From Effusibacillus lacus (lineage in GTDB: Bacteria; Bacillota; Bacilli; Tumebacillales; Effusibacillaceae): a DNA stretch of 64,000 nt. The DNA is taken from positions 62,001 to 126,000 of the forward strand of contig NZ_BDUF01000086.1 in assembly GCF_002335525.1 (NCBI RefSeq), read 5' to 3'. Below, in pieces: positions 32,908 to 41,601 of the stretch (position 1 is its first letter; the number at the start of each line of letters is the position of its first letter). Under the pieces are notes generated by a model. It worked only from the letters and a program-made list of their open reading frames with translations, searched no databases and was not told the origin of the DNA. Both the position numbers and the translations under genes were made by a program.

Positions 32908-34818
32908 TTGAACCAGGTTGAGATGCGCATCACCAATCTGCTGTTTCGAATATTCATGAATACAAACCAGCTGGACTCTTTCCTGCAAAGGGTTGTACGG
33001 ATCGGTACCGTAATGCTGAGCGCCGGTGGGGGCTGTTTCTATATGGTCGATAAACGTTCCGGTCAGTTGGTCATGTCCGGTGGCTCCGGAAAAACCTTAG
33101 CGACGGGTATTCCCCTGACCGGAAACGAACTTGTTGACGTCTGCAACCAGGATGGGAACCGCTGGGCACGATACGGGAACCACATCCTGATCCCTTTATA
33201 CGTCAATGATACTGTACAGGCAATGATTTGTTTTTTTGATGCGGCTCGCCCTCCTGGCGGGGATATGACGGCTGCCGCCGACCGGATCCTGGACATGCTC
33301 GGCAAACTGTATGAACAGAAGACAACAACACTGATGAAAGAGCTTTACCACAAAGCTTTGATTGATATCTCACAGGTCATTACACAATCGGATGACTTTG
33401 ATGACGTTATTACGACCTCCATGCGGATGGCATCCGAAGTGACAGGCGGTAGCTGTGCCATTATGCTTTTGACCAAGGACGAGCAGTACTTGATCCCGTC
33501 ATACGCCCACAATATTGAGATGTCGGATTACAACAACATACCGATGATCCCCCAAATGGGGCTGGATCAAACCTCTTACGAGGCGATTCGTGAACGTAAA
33601 GCCGTTATCGTGGAGGACGTTCCCGCAGATCCCAGAGCCGATCAGGAGTTCTGCAAGAAGTACGGGATCCGGAGCTATCTGACCATGCCGCTGATTTTTC
33701 TTGACCGGCCTATCGGGGTCATGTTTGTCGACTACATTTACAAGCACCGTTTTACGGACATGGAACTCCGTTTTTTTTATGATCTCGGACATCAGATCAG
33801 CCATGTGATCACCACTCTTAAGACCCAATTGGAGTTGTTGGAGACCAAACACATCCAGGATCGTCTGATCGAGATGATGCGTGAAATGACAAACACCACA
33901 AGACTGAAGGACGTCTTGGATGACATGGTATCGAAGACCCATGACCTGCTGGAGGAAAAAGTGGGCGTTTCCGTCTGGCTGATCAATGAAACGTCTGATC
34001 GGATCGTTTTGTCGACTTGGAGGGGGGACAAAGTAAACCTGCTCCAAACGGAGTCAGTGACTTTCTCGTTGGAGGAACTGGGCAATGCGGCAGTGCTGCA
34101 GGATCTGTTTCTGGAAGTGGACAGCCATTCCACAATCGGTCAATTTTTCTTGCGATCCGGGGCCTTTTATTCAATGGGCACACCGCTCATGGCAGGCAAA
34201 GATCTGATCGGAATCCTGTTCTTGCACGCGTATGACGGTCATCAATGGACCGACCGGGAAAAATTAACCCTTTCCACTATCGGGATCCATGCCGGCCCCA
34301 TCATTCGAAACACCCAATATATCCAATTGCTTGAAAAAGAATCCAAGCTGGACGGTCTAACCAAGGTCTTTAACCGCCATCACTTCGAGAAAACATTTCG
34401 GGACTACAGCAGGCAGCACGTCGAAAGCAACAAACCGTTCTCATTGCTGATGGTTGACATAGACAACTTTAAACAGATCAATGACCGATACGGGCACACA
34501 GTTGGAGACAGGGTCGTGAAAAATGTTGCCAGCCTGCTTCAGGAGACCACTCGCAGGGGAGACATGGTGTTCCGTTACGGAGGTGAGGAGTTCTGTTTGT
34601 TCTTGCCTTATACGTCAAAAGTGCAAGCGGAGCAGGTGGCCGAAAGAATCCGGGTTACCATCGCAGAGGCGGATGTGGAACCCAGGGTGACCGTATCGAT
34701 TGGAGTTGCCACCTTCCCTGAATGTTCGAAAGATCCTCGCCTGGTGCTGGAAATGGCCGATCATGCACTGTACAAAGCGAAAAGAAACGGGAAAAATTGC
34801 GTAATATCTGCCGACTGA
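32908..34818 (+). CDS. GAF-domain diguanylate cyclase
   Basis: A 636-residue soluble protein: three GAF-like sensory regions (about 10-135, 145-300 and 320-465, the second the clearest, with TGGSCAIMLLT and GIRSYLTMPLIF) joined by helices, then a GGDEF domain (about 475-635). The active-site motif is GGEEF (near 558-562) and the inhibitory I-site RxxD is present as RRGD five residues before it, so it should make c-di-GMP with product feedback. The start is TTG 32908 with GAAGGGG upstream. TATAAT at 32851-32856 may be its -10. Confidence 0.93.
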   Translation: MNQVEMRITNLLFRIFMNTNQLDSFLQRVVRIGTVMLSAGGGCFYMVDKRSGQLVMSGGSGKTLATGIPLTGNELVDVCNQDGNRWARYGNHILIPLYVNDTVQAMICFFDAARPPGGDMTAAADRILDMLGKLYEQKTTTLMKELYHKALIDISQVITQSDDFDDVITTSMRMASEVTGGSCAIMLLTKDEQYLIPSYAHNIEMSDYNNIPMIPQMGLDQTSYEAIRERKAVIVEDVPADPRADQEFCKKYGIRSYLTMPLIFLDRPIGVMFVDYIYKHRFTDMELRFFYDLGHQISHVITTLKTQLELLETKHIQDRLIEMMREMTNTTRLKDVLDDMVSKTHDLLEEKVGVSVWLINETSDRIVLSTWRGDKVNLLQTESVTFSLEELGNAAVLQDLFLEVDSHSTIGQFFLRSGAFYSMGTPLMAGKDLIGILFLHAYDGHQWTDREKLTLSTIGIHAGPIIRNTQYIQLLEKESKLDGLTKVFNRHHFEKTFRDYSRQHVESNKPFSLLMVDIDNFKQINDRYGHTVGDRVVKNVASLLQETTRRGDMVFRYGGEEFCLFLPYTSKVQAEQVAERIRVTIAEADVEPRVTVSIGVATFPECSKDPRLVLEMADHALYKAKRNGKNCVISAD

Positions 34819-34822
34819 GAAG

Positions 34823-34850
34823 CGGGTCCGTTATAAAGGGCCCGTTTTTT
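34823..34850 (+). terminator. Terminator after the diguanylate cyclase
   Basis: CGGGTCC (34823-34829) pairs with GGGCCCG (34838-34844), followed by six T residues. Confidence 0.85.
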
Positions 34851-34907
34851 GTGACAAGATTGTGATAAGATAGCAAAAAAAGCTTTTCACAACAGGAGAT
34901 TGGATAT

Positions 34908-37900
34908 ATGGATTTTGAACAGCTCAAGCCAAAACTGAATGAGTTGGAAACAAAATTTGCGCAGGCTGGCGATAGCCAGAATGCCCGCAAGATCAATCAA
35001 CTGATCAATAAACTTGAGAAAGGGACATTCATCATCGCGTTCTGCGGTCACTTCTCCGCAGGCAAATCTAGTATGATCAACCGTTTTATGGGACACCAGG
35101 TACTTCCATCAAGCCCCATCCCGACAAGCGCCAACGTGGTAACGATTGAGCGCGGACTATCCGGTGCAATGGTAACGCGCAGGGACGGTACCTCCTTTTC
35201 TATGGCCTTGTCAGAGCTGAACAAGTTGCGGGAATATGCAGCAGATGGCCAGGCAATCGAGACGATTCAGATTCAGCACGAATCGGATTTTTTGCCTGAA
35301 AGAGTTCAATTGATGGATACTCCCGGCATTGATTCCACTGATGACGCCCATAAAGTGGCTGCGGAAAGCGCGCTGCACCTGGCAGATCTGGTGCTGTACG
35401 TAATGGATTACAACCATGTGCAATCGGAGGTCAACTTTGGTTTCACGAAGACCTTGAAGGACCGCGGCAAGGCGGTTTGGCTGGTGGTCAACCAGATTGA
35501 CAAACACAATGAGTTTGAGCTGCCTTTTGCCAGCTACGCAAAAAGTGTGAAAGAGTCTTATGCCGCTTGGGGAATTGAACCGGACGGGATCTTCTTCACA
35601 TCTTTAAGGGAAACCGAACATCCGCACAACCGGTTTGGCGCCCTGCAAGAAGCGCTTCACAGCCTGTTTCCGGAGAAAGATTTGCTTTTGCGGAGCAGTA
35701 TCATGCAGTCTGCGCTGCACCTGATCGAAGAGCATGTTCAGGCTCAGTCGGAACAACTGGAGCCGACAAGACAGGAATATCTGCAAGTTCTTGCGGAAAC
35801 CGGAGGTGATGGGGAGTCTCCAGGGGAACTGGACGTAGAAGCTTTACGGGAACAGGTTATCCGGCTGGAGAAGACAATGGGGGAGAAACAGGCCCTCCCT
35901 GAGCGTCTGCGCGAAGATATGGAGCGGCAGCTGCAATCTTTGATCGAGAATGCCACCCTGACCCCGTTTCAAACAACGGAACTATGCGGCAAATATTTGG
36001 AAAGCAGAGGACCCAGGTTTCGGGTGGGGCTGTTCTTTGCCGGAAGCAAGACCGATAGGGAACGGGAACGCAGGCTGCAGGATCTCCACAACGATTTCAC
36101 CGGCAAGGTGGCGGCAAATTTGGACTGGCATTTCAAGGATCTCCTGGTTACACTTCCCGAATCCTATGGGGTAAAGAATGAGGTCTATGCCAAATCTGTC
36201 TATGACATTACCATAGAGATTACACCGGAAATGTTGGGTGCCTGGGTGAAAGAAGGGGCATTGGCTTCAACGGAATACATGTATCAATATGCAAAGGACA
36301 TCTCGGCGGAAGTCAAGGCGATGTACCGGCGAATCGCCGCCGAATTTGTTGAAAAGGCCGTAAAAATGGCTCAATCGTTTGGCAGCATGGAGGCAGAAGG
36401 GGACGCAATAAAACTCTCTACCCTAAAGAAACGCTTGCAGGCAGCCGTTGGGCTTGAGCATCTGGAGAGGAAGATTGCATCCTATAAGTCCGAACTGATG
36501 GATCTGTTCAAAGAGGAACAACATTTGTCTGAGCAAGTCAGTTTTTTGTACAGGAGAGGCTCCGGGGATCTGCACTTTATGCAGTCTACCGGTGTCGAAA
36601 CGAACCGGGGACGATCCGGGGATACATTGGGAATGGCTGATGGGTATCCGCCATTAACCGTAACTGAAAGCGCAAGACCGGTCCACTTTAAAGCATCGCT
36701 GATCGATGCGGCAGGCAAACTCCGGCAAGCGGCCGAACGGATCCGGGACATTCCGGGCATGCAGGTGATGTCATCGCATATGCTGGCCCGGGCGGAACGG
36801 CTGGAACAGAACCTGTTTACAGTCGCTTTGTTTGGCGCGTTCTCCGCAGGCAAATCTTCCTTTGCCAACGCCATGATGGGAGAACTTGTACTGCCCGTCT
36901 CACCCAACCCGACTACGGCGACCATCAACAAAATTTTGCCTCCGACAAGTGATTGGCCCCATGGCAGCGTCCGGGTAAAACTTAAGACGAATGCCGATAT
37001 TGCGGCTGACATTAGAGGATCTTTAGCGGTGTTGGGACATCACATGGAAGGTTCCTTGACGGATGCAGAGGACCCTGAAAACGCCAGGGACAGGTTTTTT
37101 GCAGAAGTGCTGCAATTGACGGCTGGATTGGAACCGGTAGAAGTTCCGCCCAACGCCAAACCTCATTTTTCATTCCTGAAAGCGGTCGAGATTGGATATG
37201 CTGCCATACAAGACCAGTTGGGCATGGAACTTCACGTGGACGTGGACACCTTCCGGGAGTATGTGGCACGGGAAGAGAAAGCTTGCTTTGTGGAATGGAT
37301 TGAACTGTATTATGACTGCCCGCTGACCAGGGAAGGCATCGTGCTGATCGACACTCCCGGGGCCGATTCCATCAATGCCCGCCATACGAAAGTGGCTTTT
37401 GAATACATTAAGAACGCGGATGCTGTATTGTTTGTAACCTACTACAACCACGCTTTCTCAAATGCGGACAGGGAGTTCCTGATCCAGCTTGGCCGGGTGA
37501 AAGACACGTTTGAGATGGACAAGATGTTCTTTCTGGTCAATGCGGCCGATCTGGCTGCCGACGTAGAGGAATTGGCGGATGTGGTTTCTCATGTAAGAAA
37601 GAACTTGGTTTCCTGCGGAGTGTCCAAGCCCCGGATCTACCCTGTATCCAGCCAGATGGCGTTACTTGCAAGACTTGCTGAAAAAGGGGCCCTGCCTGCT
37701 TCTGCGGAACGGGTCTATCGGAAGTTGACCGGCACATGGAAACAGAATCTGGCGCCTTCTCCTGCTGAAATTGTGAATCGATCGGGCATACGAAAGTTTG
37801 AAGACGACTTTCTCTCTTTCACGATCGAAGAACTGACGGAAGTGGCGGTCCAAGCCGCGGAAGCTGAGATCCGCAGGGCGTCGGCAAGCCTTGGGGAATT

Positions 37901-38714
37901 GATCGAGAATGCACGGGCGGACGATTCGGTTCGTCGACAGAAAATTAAGGATCTGCAGGACTCGTTGAAGAGGGTGCGGCTTGAGGCGGAATCGGTAGAG
38001 TACGATTCGGAAATCCGGGCCATTGAAAAGGAAATTGACGAGTTGCTTTACTACGTCAGACAAAGGGTCTTCCTTCGCTATTATGATGCGTTCAACGAAT
38101 CCTTCAGTTCGTCGGTTCTCCGGGATGACGCGAAGAATATCAAACGGGTGCTGGCCGGGTGCCTGGAAGAGCTGGTTCGTTTTCTGGCATTTGATCTGGG
38201 GCAGGAGATGCGAGCCACTTCCGTCCGGGTTGAGAAGCAGGTAAACCAGGGAGCGAGCCGTATTTATGACAAATGGGCTGCACTCGTACAAACCCATCTT
38301 CATGGCTGTCAGTGCGAACCCTACCAGAAGAGAAGTTTTCCCATACCTGAATTCGCGGCTGAATTGGCTGGAACAAGCAGCGACCGGTTTAGCGGCGCCC
38401 TTGCCATCTACAAGAACGCCAGGGATTTCTTCGAACGGGACGCCAAGTCAACGATGCGGGAGGAAATCGAAAAGTTGCTGCAAGAACCTGTTGCCGCTTA
38501 TCTTGAGGAAGGTTCAAGGATCTTGAGAGATCAATACCTGGCGGCGTTTCATACGGTAGTTGCCGAAACGAAGCAGCAACTCATCGATGAGGCGACCGAA
38601 TATGCGAAAGGTTTGTTGGCCGCATTGAGTCAGAACGTGGACATGGAAGCTTTGCTGCAAACCGAAAGATGGATAAGCCAGTTGGCAGGGAAAACTTCCG
38701 TACAAAGCGCTTGA
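34908..38714 (+). CDS. dynA: Two-module bacterial dynamin (DynA/YpbR-like)
   Basis: A 1268-residue protein made of two fused dynamin-like GTPases, as in B. subtilis DynA. Module 1 has the P-loop GHFSAGKSS (47-55) and G3 DTPGID (about 138); module 2 has GAFSAGKSS (near 642) and DTPGAD (near 813). Stretches after each G domain are heptad-rich, forming the stalks. DynA binds membranes from inside the cell and helps fuse or seal them after pore formation or phage attack. ATG 34908 follows ACAGGAG. The gene is single and bounded by terminators. Length is slightly above the usual 1190 or so residues. Confidence 0.93.
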   Translation: MDFEQLKPKLNELETKFAQAGDSQNARKINQLINKLEKGTFIIAFCGHFSAGKSSMINRFMGHQVLPSSPIPTSANVVTIERGLSGAMVTRRDGTSFSMALSELNKLREYAADGQAIETIQIQHESDFLPERVQLMDTPGIDSTDDAHKVAAESALHLADLVLYVMDYNHVQSEVNFGFTKTLKDRGKAVWLVVNQIDKHNEFELPFASYAKSVKESYAAWGIEPDGIFFTSLRETEHPHNRFGALQEALHSLFPEKDLLLRSSIMQSALHLIEEHVQAQSEQLEPTRQEYLQVLAETGGDGESPGELDVEALREQVIRLEKTMGEKQALPERLREDMERQLQSLIENATLTPFQTTELCGKYLESRGPRFRVGLFFAGSKTDRERERRLQDLHNDFTGKVAANLDWHFKDLLVTLPESYGVKNEVYAKSVYDITIEITPEMLGAWVKEGALASTEYMYQYAKDISAEVKAMYRRIAAEFVEKAVKMAQSFGSMEAEGDAIKLSTLKKRLQAAVGLEHLERKIASYKSELMDLFKEEQHLSEQVSFLYRRGSGDLHFMQSTGVETNRGRSGDTLGMADGYPPLTVTESARPVHFKASLIDAAGKLRQAAERIRDIPGMQVMSSHMLARAERLEQNLFTVALFGAFSAGKSSFANAMMGELVLPVSPNPTTATINKILPPTSDWPHGSVRVKLKTNADIAADIRGSLAVLGHHMEGSLTDAEDPENARDRFFAEVLQLTAGLEPVEVPPNAKPHFSFLKAVEIGYAAIQDQLGMELHVDVDTFREYVAREEKACFVEWIELYYDCPLTREGIVLIDTPGADSINARHTKVAFEYIKNADAVLFVTYYNHAFSNADREFLIQLGRVKDTFEMDKMFFLVNAADLAADVEELADVVSHVRKNLVSCGVSKPRIYPVSSQMALLARLAEKGALPASAERVYRKLTGTWKQNLAPSPAEIVNRSGIRKFEDDFLSFTIEELTEVAVQAAEAEIRRASASLGELIENARADDSVRRQKIKDLQDSLKRVRLEAESVEYDSEIRAIEKEIDELLYYVRQRVFLRYYDAFNESFSSSVLRDDAKNIKRVLAGCLEELVRFLAFDLGQEMRATSVRVEKQVNQGASRIYDKWAALVQTHLHGCQCEPYQKRSFPIPEFAAELAGTSSDRFSGALAIYKNARDFFERDAKSTMREEIEKLLQEPVAAYLEEGSRILRDQYLAAFHTVVAETKQQLIDEATEYAKGLLAALSQNVDMEALLQTERWISQLAGKTSVQSA

Positions 38715-38717
38715 AAG

Positions 38718-38764
38718 AAAAAACTCCGATGGGAGCCCTTTGGGACCGCCCACCGGAGTTTTTG
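38718..38764. terminator. Bidirectional terminator between dynA and the radical SAM/peptide unit
   Basis: AAAACTCCG (about 38719-38728) pairs with CGGAGTTTT (38754-38763), enclosing a further GC-rich stem (GGGAGCCC). It ends in TTTTTG on plus and TTTTTTCT on minus, between convergent genes. Confidence 0.85.
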
Positions 38765-38781
38765 TATGCTGCCATATGCCT

Positions 38782-38868
38782 CTACTTAAGATTACCTGGT
38801 ACAGACTTGACGAGTTTGCCCTTATTGGCTGCAAGAACAGGCGATACAGGGGGACGTAATGTTTTCAT
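38782..38868 (-). CDS. 28-residue basic peptide coupled to the radical SAM gene (candidate RiPP precursor)
   Basis: ATG 38868-38866 begins five bases after the radical SAM stop codon. Its GGGAGGTG binding site overlaps the end of that gene; the frame closes at TAG 38784-38782. The peptide starts MKTLRPPVSPVLAANKGK and ends with Asn-Leu-Lys. It has six basic residues, no acidic residue, three Pro in the first ten positions, no Cys and no aromatic residue. Short, tightly coupled ORFs beside SPASM enzymes are often modified-peptide precursors, but the lack of Cys/Trp/Tyr excludes the commonest thioether or aromatic crosslinks. It matches no precursor family I know. Confidence 0.55.
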   Translation of the reverse strand: MKTLRPPVSPVLAANKGKLVKSVPGNLK

Positions 38869-38873
38869 TCGCT

Positions 38874-40214
38874 TCACCTCCCGGTCAAAGTATAGGTATG
38901 CCGGATCAGATCCAGTACTTTCCTGATATGACGTTTCTCATGAGGACAAGGACGCAATCCCGTTTTCATACGGTACAAAGGGCAATGGTTGCCTTGGCAG
39001 GCAGGCCGGAAAAAACAATTGCCACAGACAGGATCGGCATCATCCCCTGAACTGACCCAAACTGCCAGCTTGTCATGGTCCAACAGCAAAGACCCGTTCT
39101 CCGACAAGCTGCCGATTTGGTTGATTTCCTCGTCCAATGCACATGTGCATTTGTATAGCTTTCCGTTTGCTCCAATGACAAGAGAATGAGGTTTTGCCGC
39201 GTAGCACACGGAACAACCGGGCAACAGCGCATCCTCAATTACGGAAGCCAACGGGAGCCCCTGCTCCAACCCCAATCGGCTGAATTCCCATATGCTGTGC
39301 TCCGCCAGCTTTCTGTCACAGACGGGCAACCGCTCATCGTTCAAACCGCCCCACCGTCCAACAGGCCGGATAAAGAGTTGAAACCTTGTGTCACCCGCAA
39401 ATCGATCTTTGAGTAGTCCGAGCAATTCGGGAACCGAATCCAGATTGTCCATGTCAATGTTCACACGCAAATGAATTTCGAAATCTCCATCCACCTGCTT
39501 GATCTTCTCCAGATTGGACAGAATCCGGGAAAAGGTATTTCCTCCGCCGCAAAGTGCTCTTCTCTTGTCGTGAACCGCTTCAGGTCCGTCAATCGTGATC
39601 ATATAACGCCTGATTTCCCAGTTGAGCAGCCTTTTAAAAAGATCTTCCGTCATCAGGTACCCATTGGTGGAGATGTCGGCCGAATAATGAAATCCGTATT
39701 TTTGGGAGAGATTCAGGAAGGTGTTGGACAGATTCCCTATCATGTCGGACGCAAGCAAAGGTTCGCCGCCAAACCAACTGACCGACAGGCCATTCAGGAA
39801 TCTCGATTTCTCTTCCGCCAATCGCCGGATCCCCGTTTGGATTCCAGCCGTCATGCCACCCTGGGGAAAAGTCTGATAACAATAGGTGCACCTGAAATTA
39901 CAGGCTTCTGTTGGCAGAATGATCAAATGCAACAGATCGGTTCGATGTTGGGTCTGGTGCAAATACTTTGCCCGCAATTTTTCGTCAAGTTGATCCGGTA
40001 CAAGAAACCCGGATTCAATCATTTGAAGTGCAGTCTTCGATGGGTTTCCACTCACGCCGGTTCTTTTGAGAGCGGCGAGAGCTTCTTCTTTTTCTGCAGG
40101 AGGTACCGATACAATGGCTCCCGTATAGCTGTTATACAGGATCAAGTCGCCCGAGTCTGCAGTAGAATACGCGTTGAAACGGGATGGAACCCATTTTTTG
40201 ATTTGGTACGCCAT
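38874..40214 (-). CDS. Radical SAM/SPASM-domain peptide-maturase-like enzyme
   Basis: A 446-residue protein. Residues 1-90 form a distinct N-terminal domain (LILYNSYTGAIVSVPPAEKE) seen ahead of several peptide-modifying radical SAM enzymes. The SAM cluster motif CxxxCxxC is C105-C109-C112 in PTEACNFRCTYCYQ. A C-terminal SPASM-type Cys set is present (334, 337, 356, 358, 397, 400, 406, 411, 423), enough for two auxiliary Fe-S clusters. ATG 40214 follows GGGAG; TTG 40247 would add 11 residues. SPASM proteins mature peptides or act as anaerobic sulfatase-type enzymes; no sulfatase is nearby, while a 28-codon ORF follows at once. Divergent from the nitrate reductase operon. Confidence 0.88.
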   Translation of the reverse strand: MAYQIKKWVPSRFNAYSTADSGDLILYNSYTGAIVSVPPAEKEEALAALKRTGVSGNPSKTALQMIESGFLVPDQLDEKLRAKYLHQTQHRTDLLHLIILPTEACNFRCTYCYQTFPQGGMTAGIQTGIRRLAEEKSRFLNGLSVSWFGGEPLLASDMIGNLSNTFLNLSQKYGFHYSADISTNGYLMTEDLFKRLLNWEIRRYMITIDGPEAVHDKRRALCGGGNTFSRILSNLEKIKQVDGDFEIHLRVNIDMDNLDSVPELLGLLKDRFAGDTRFQLFIRPVGRWGGLNDERLPVCDRKLAEHSIWEFSRLGLEQGLPLASVIEDALLPGCSVCYAAKPHSLVIGANGKLYKCTCALDEEINQIGSLSENGSLLLDHDKLAVWVSSGDDADPVCGNCFFRPACQGNHCPLYRMKTGLRPCPHEKRHIRKVLDLIRHTYTLTGR

Positions 40215-40464
40215 AACACTCCCGCTTTCTTTGGTTTTATGTTCCAAATCTTAGAATAGGAGAGACAACTGCTTCTTACAATACTCATTGGCTGACCGTC
40301 ACAAATTTGACATAACCCAAATTGATTATCAAGTAAAAATAAAATTGACCTACAACTTTTTCACTTTATCCGCTTGAAAGTCATATGAATATCCACAATT
40401 CCCCAAGGGAATAGTAACCAGAACAAACAATGGTTTTCCAACAATTTCGCAGGGGGAAGAAACA

Positions 40465-41601
40465 TTGGACAGGATTACTTATCAACCTTCCGGATTTGAG
40501 GCCGGTTCATTTGCTTCAAAGGCTGCAAGGAACGCTTTTATTGCCTTGGTCATTCTCTTTTTGTCCGTCTACTTTGGTTCGGAGCGTTTCTATTACTACG
40601 ATCCGGCTTTGTACGGATACCTTTGGGCAACTGTTGTCAGTATTTTGCTGATGGTCATCCGCATTACGGCCTGGACCCTTCGTCCCCCGGCCAGACGTTT
40701 GTGGCAGCAAGGGTTTCGGTTGATGAGGTCCGGAGAAGGACTCAAGTTTCTGTTTTCAACTTTTTGGAACAACATTTTTCAGCAGAAGTTTGTATTTAAA
40801 CGGTCTTTGTGGCGGGGGATTCAGCATTTTCTGATCGCCTGGGGCGTGTTGTTGTCTCTTGCCATCACCTTTGCGCTTGTACTGGGCTGGATGCATTTCG
40901 AATTGGTTGACCCGAGAACCTACTCGGTAGTGTTCTTCGGTATTCCTTTGTTCCGGATGGGGGTAGACTCCTGGCTAGCGTTCATGATCTATCACGGCTT
41001 AAACTGGTCGGGGTTAATGGTGCTGGCAGGCTGCATCATGGCGCTGATTCGACGTGTTAAGGATAGCAAGGTATTAGTGGAACAAGGAAAAGAGCATGAC
41101 ATCTTTCCGCTACTTCTGTTGTTGGCGGTAACCGTGACCGGATCCCTGCTGACCGTATCCGCCATGTGGATGAAGGGTCACTTCTACCTTGGGATTGCAA
41201 TAGCCCATCAGATTACAGTCATAGTCTTTCTGTTGTATCTTCCGTTCGGGAAGCTGTGGCACCTGCCCTTGAGGTTTTTGGCGTTGGTTGTGCCAATGTA
41301 TCACGCAATGGAAAAGCAAAAACCATGTGCCCGGTGTGGCCAGACCTATGCGACTGCCACCCAGATTCAGGACGTGCAGTTTGCTTTAAGAAACCGGAAT
41401 CTGTCAGTTCCGATTGAAAATACGGACTTTCATATGTCCGATCTATGCTCCGACTGCCGAAGGGTTGCCCATCGATTGGCAGCTTACGGAGCCAAGGTGG
41501 AATTGGGGCAATCTCAACTGGTTGTGAAAAACAACGGACGAAATGGCTTAACCTTGGCCCAGGAAGGAGGAAATGTTCATGCCACACCCACAGAACGCTG
41601 A
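40465..41601 (+). CDS. Respiratory cytochrome b-like membrane subunit with C-terminal CxxC domain
   Basis: A 378-residue protein with about six membrane helices and several His in them (IQHFLIAWGV, MIYHGLNWSG, IAIAHQITVIVF), as in NarI-type or formate dehydrogenase-type diheme cytochromes b that oxidise quinol. After the last helix a soluble tail carries two CxxC pairs (KPCARCGQTYA and DLCSDCRRVA) that could bind zinc or iron. TTG 40465 follows AGGGGGAAG. First gene of a tightly overlapping operon; its end overlaps the catalytic subunit by 23 bases. It probably passes quinol electrons to the Fe-S subunits. Confidence 0.78.
   Translation: MDRITYQPSGFEAGSFASKAARNAFIALVILFLSVYFGSERFYYYDPALYGYLWATVVSILLMVIRITAWTLRPPARRLWQQGFRLMRSGEGLKFLFSTFWNNIFQQKFVFKRSLWRGIQHFLIAWGVLLSLAITFALVLGWMHFELVDPRTYSVVFFGIPLFRMGVDSWLAFMIYHGLNWSGLMVLAGCIMALIRRVKDSKVLVEQGKEHDIFPLLLLLAVTVTGSLLTVSAMWMKGHFYLGIAIAHQITVIVFLLYLPFGKLWHLPLRFLALVVPMYHAMEKQKPCARCGQTYATATQIQDVQFALRNRNLSVPIENTDFHMSDLCSDCRRVAHRLAAYGAKVELGQSQLVVKNNGRNGLTLAQEGGNVHATPTER

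Noticed and set aside
40141-40287. 48-codon minus-strand ORF overlapping the radical SAM start, considered as a peptide precursor
   Set aside because: No Shine-Dalgarno, overlaps the enzyme in another frame, and the downstream 28-codon ORF is far better placed.
40300-40345. Possible FNR/CRP site upstream of the nitrate reductase operon (TTGACA, TTGATTATCAA, GTCACA)
   Set aside because: TTGAT-T-ATCAA has one spacer base instead of four and only half-sites of TGTGA-N6-TCACA are present.
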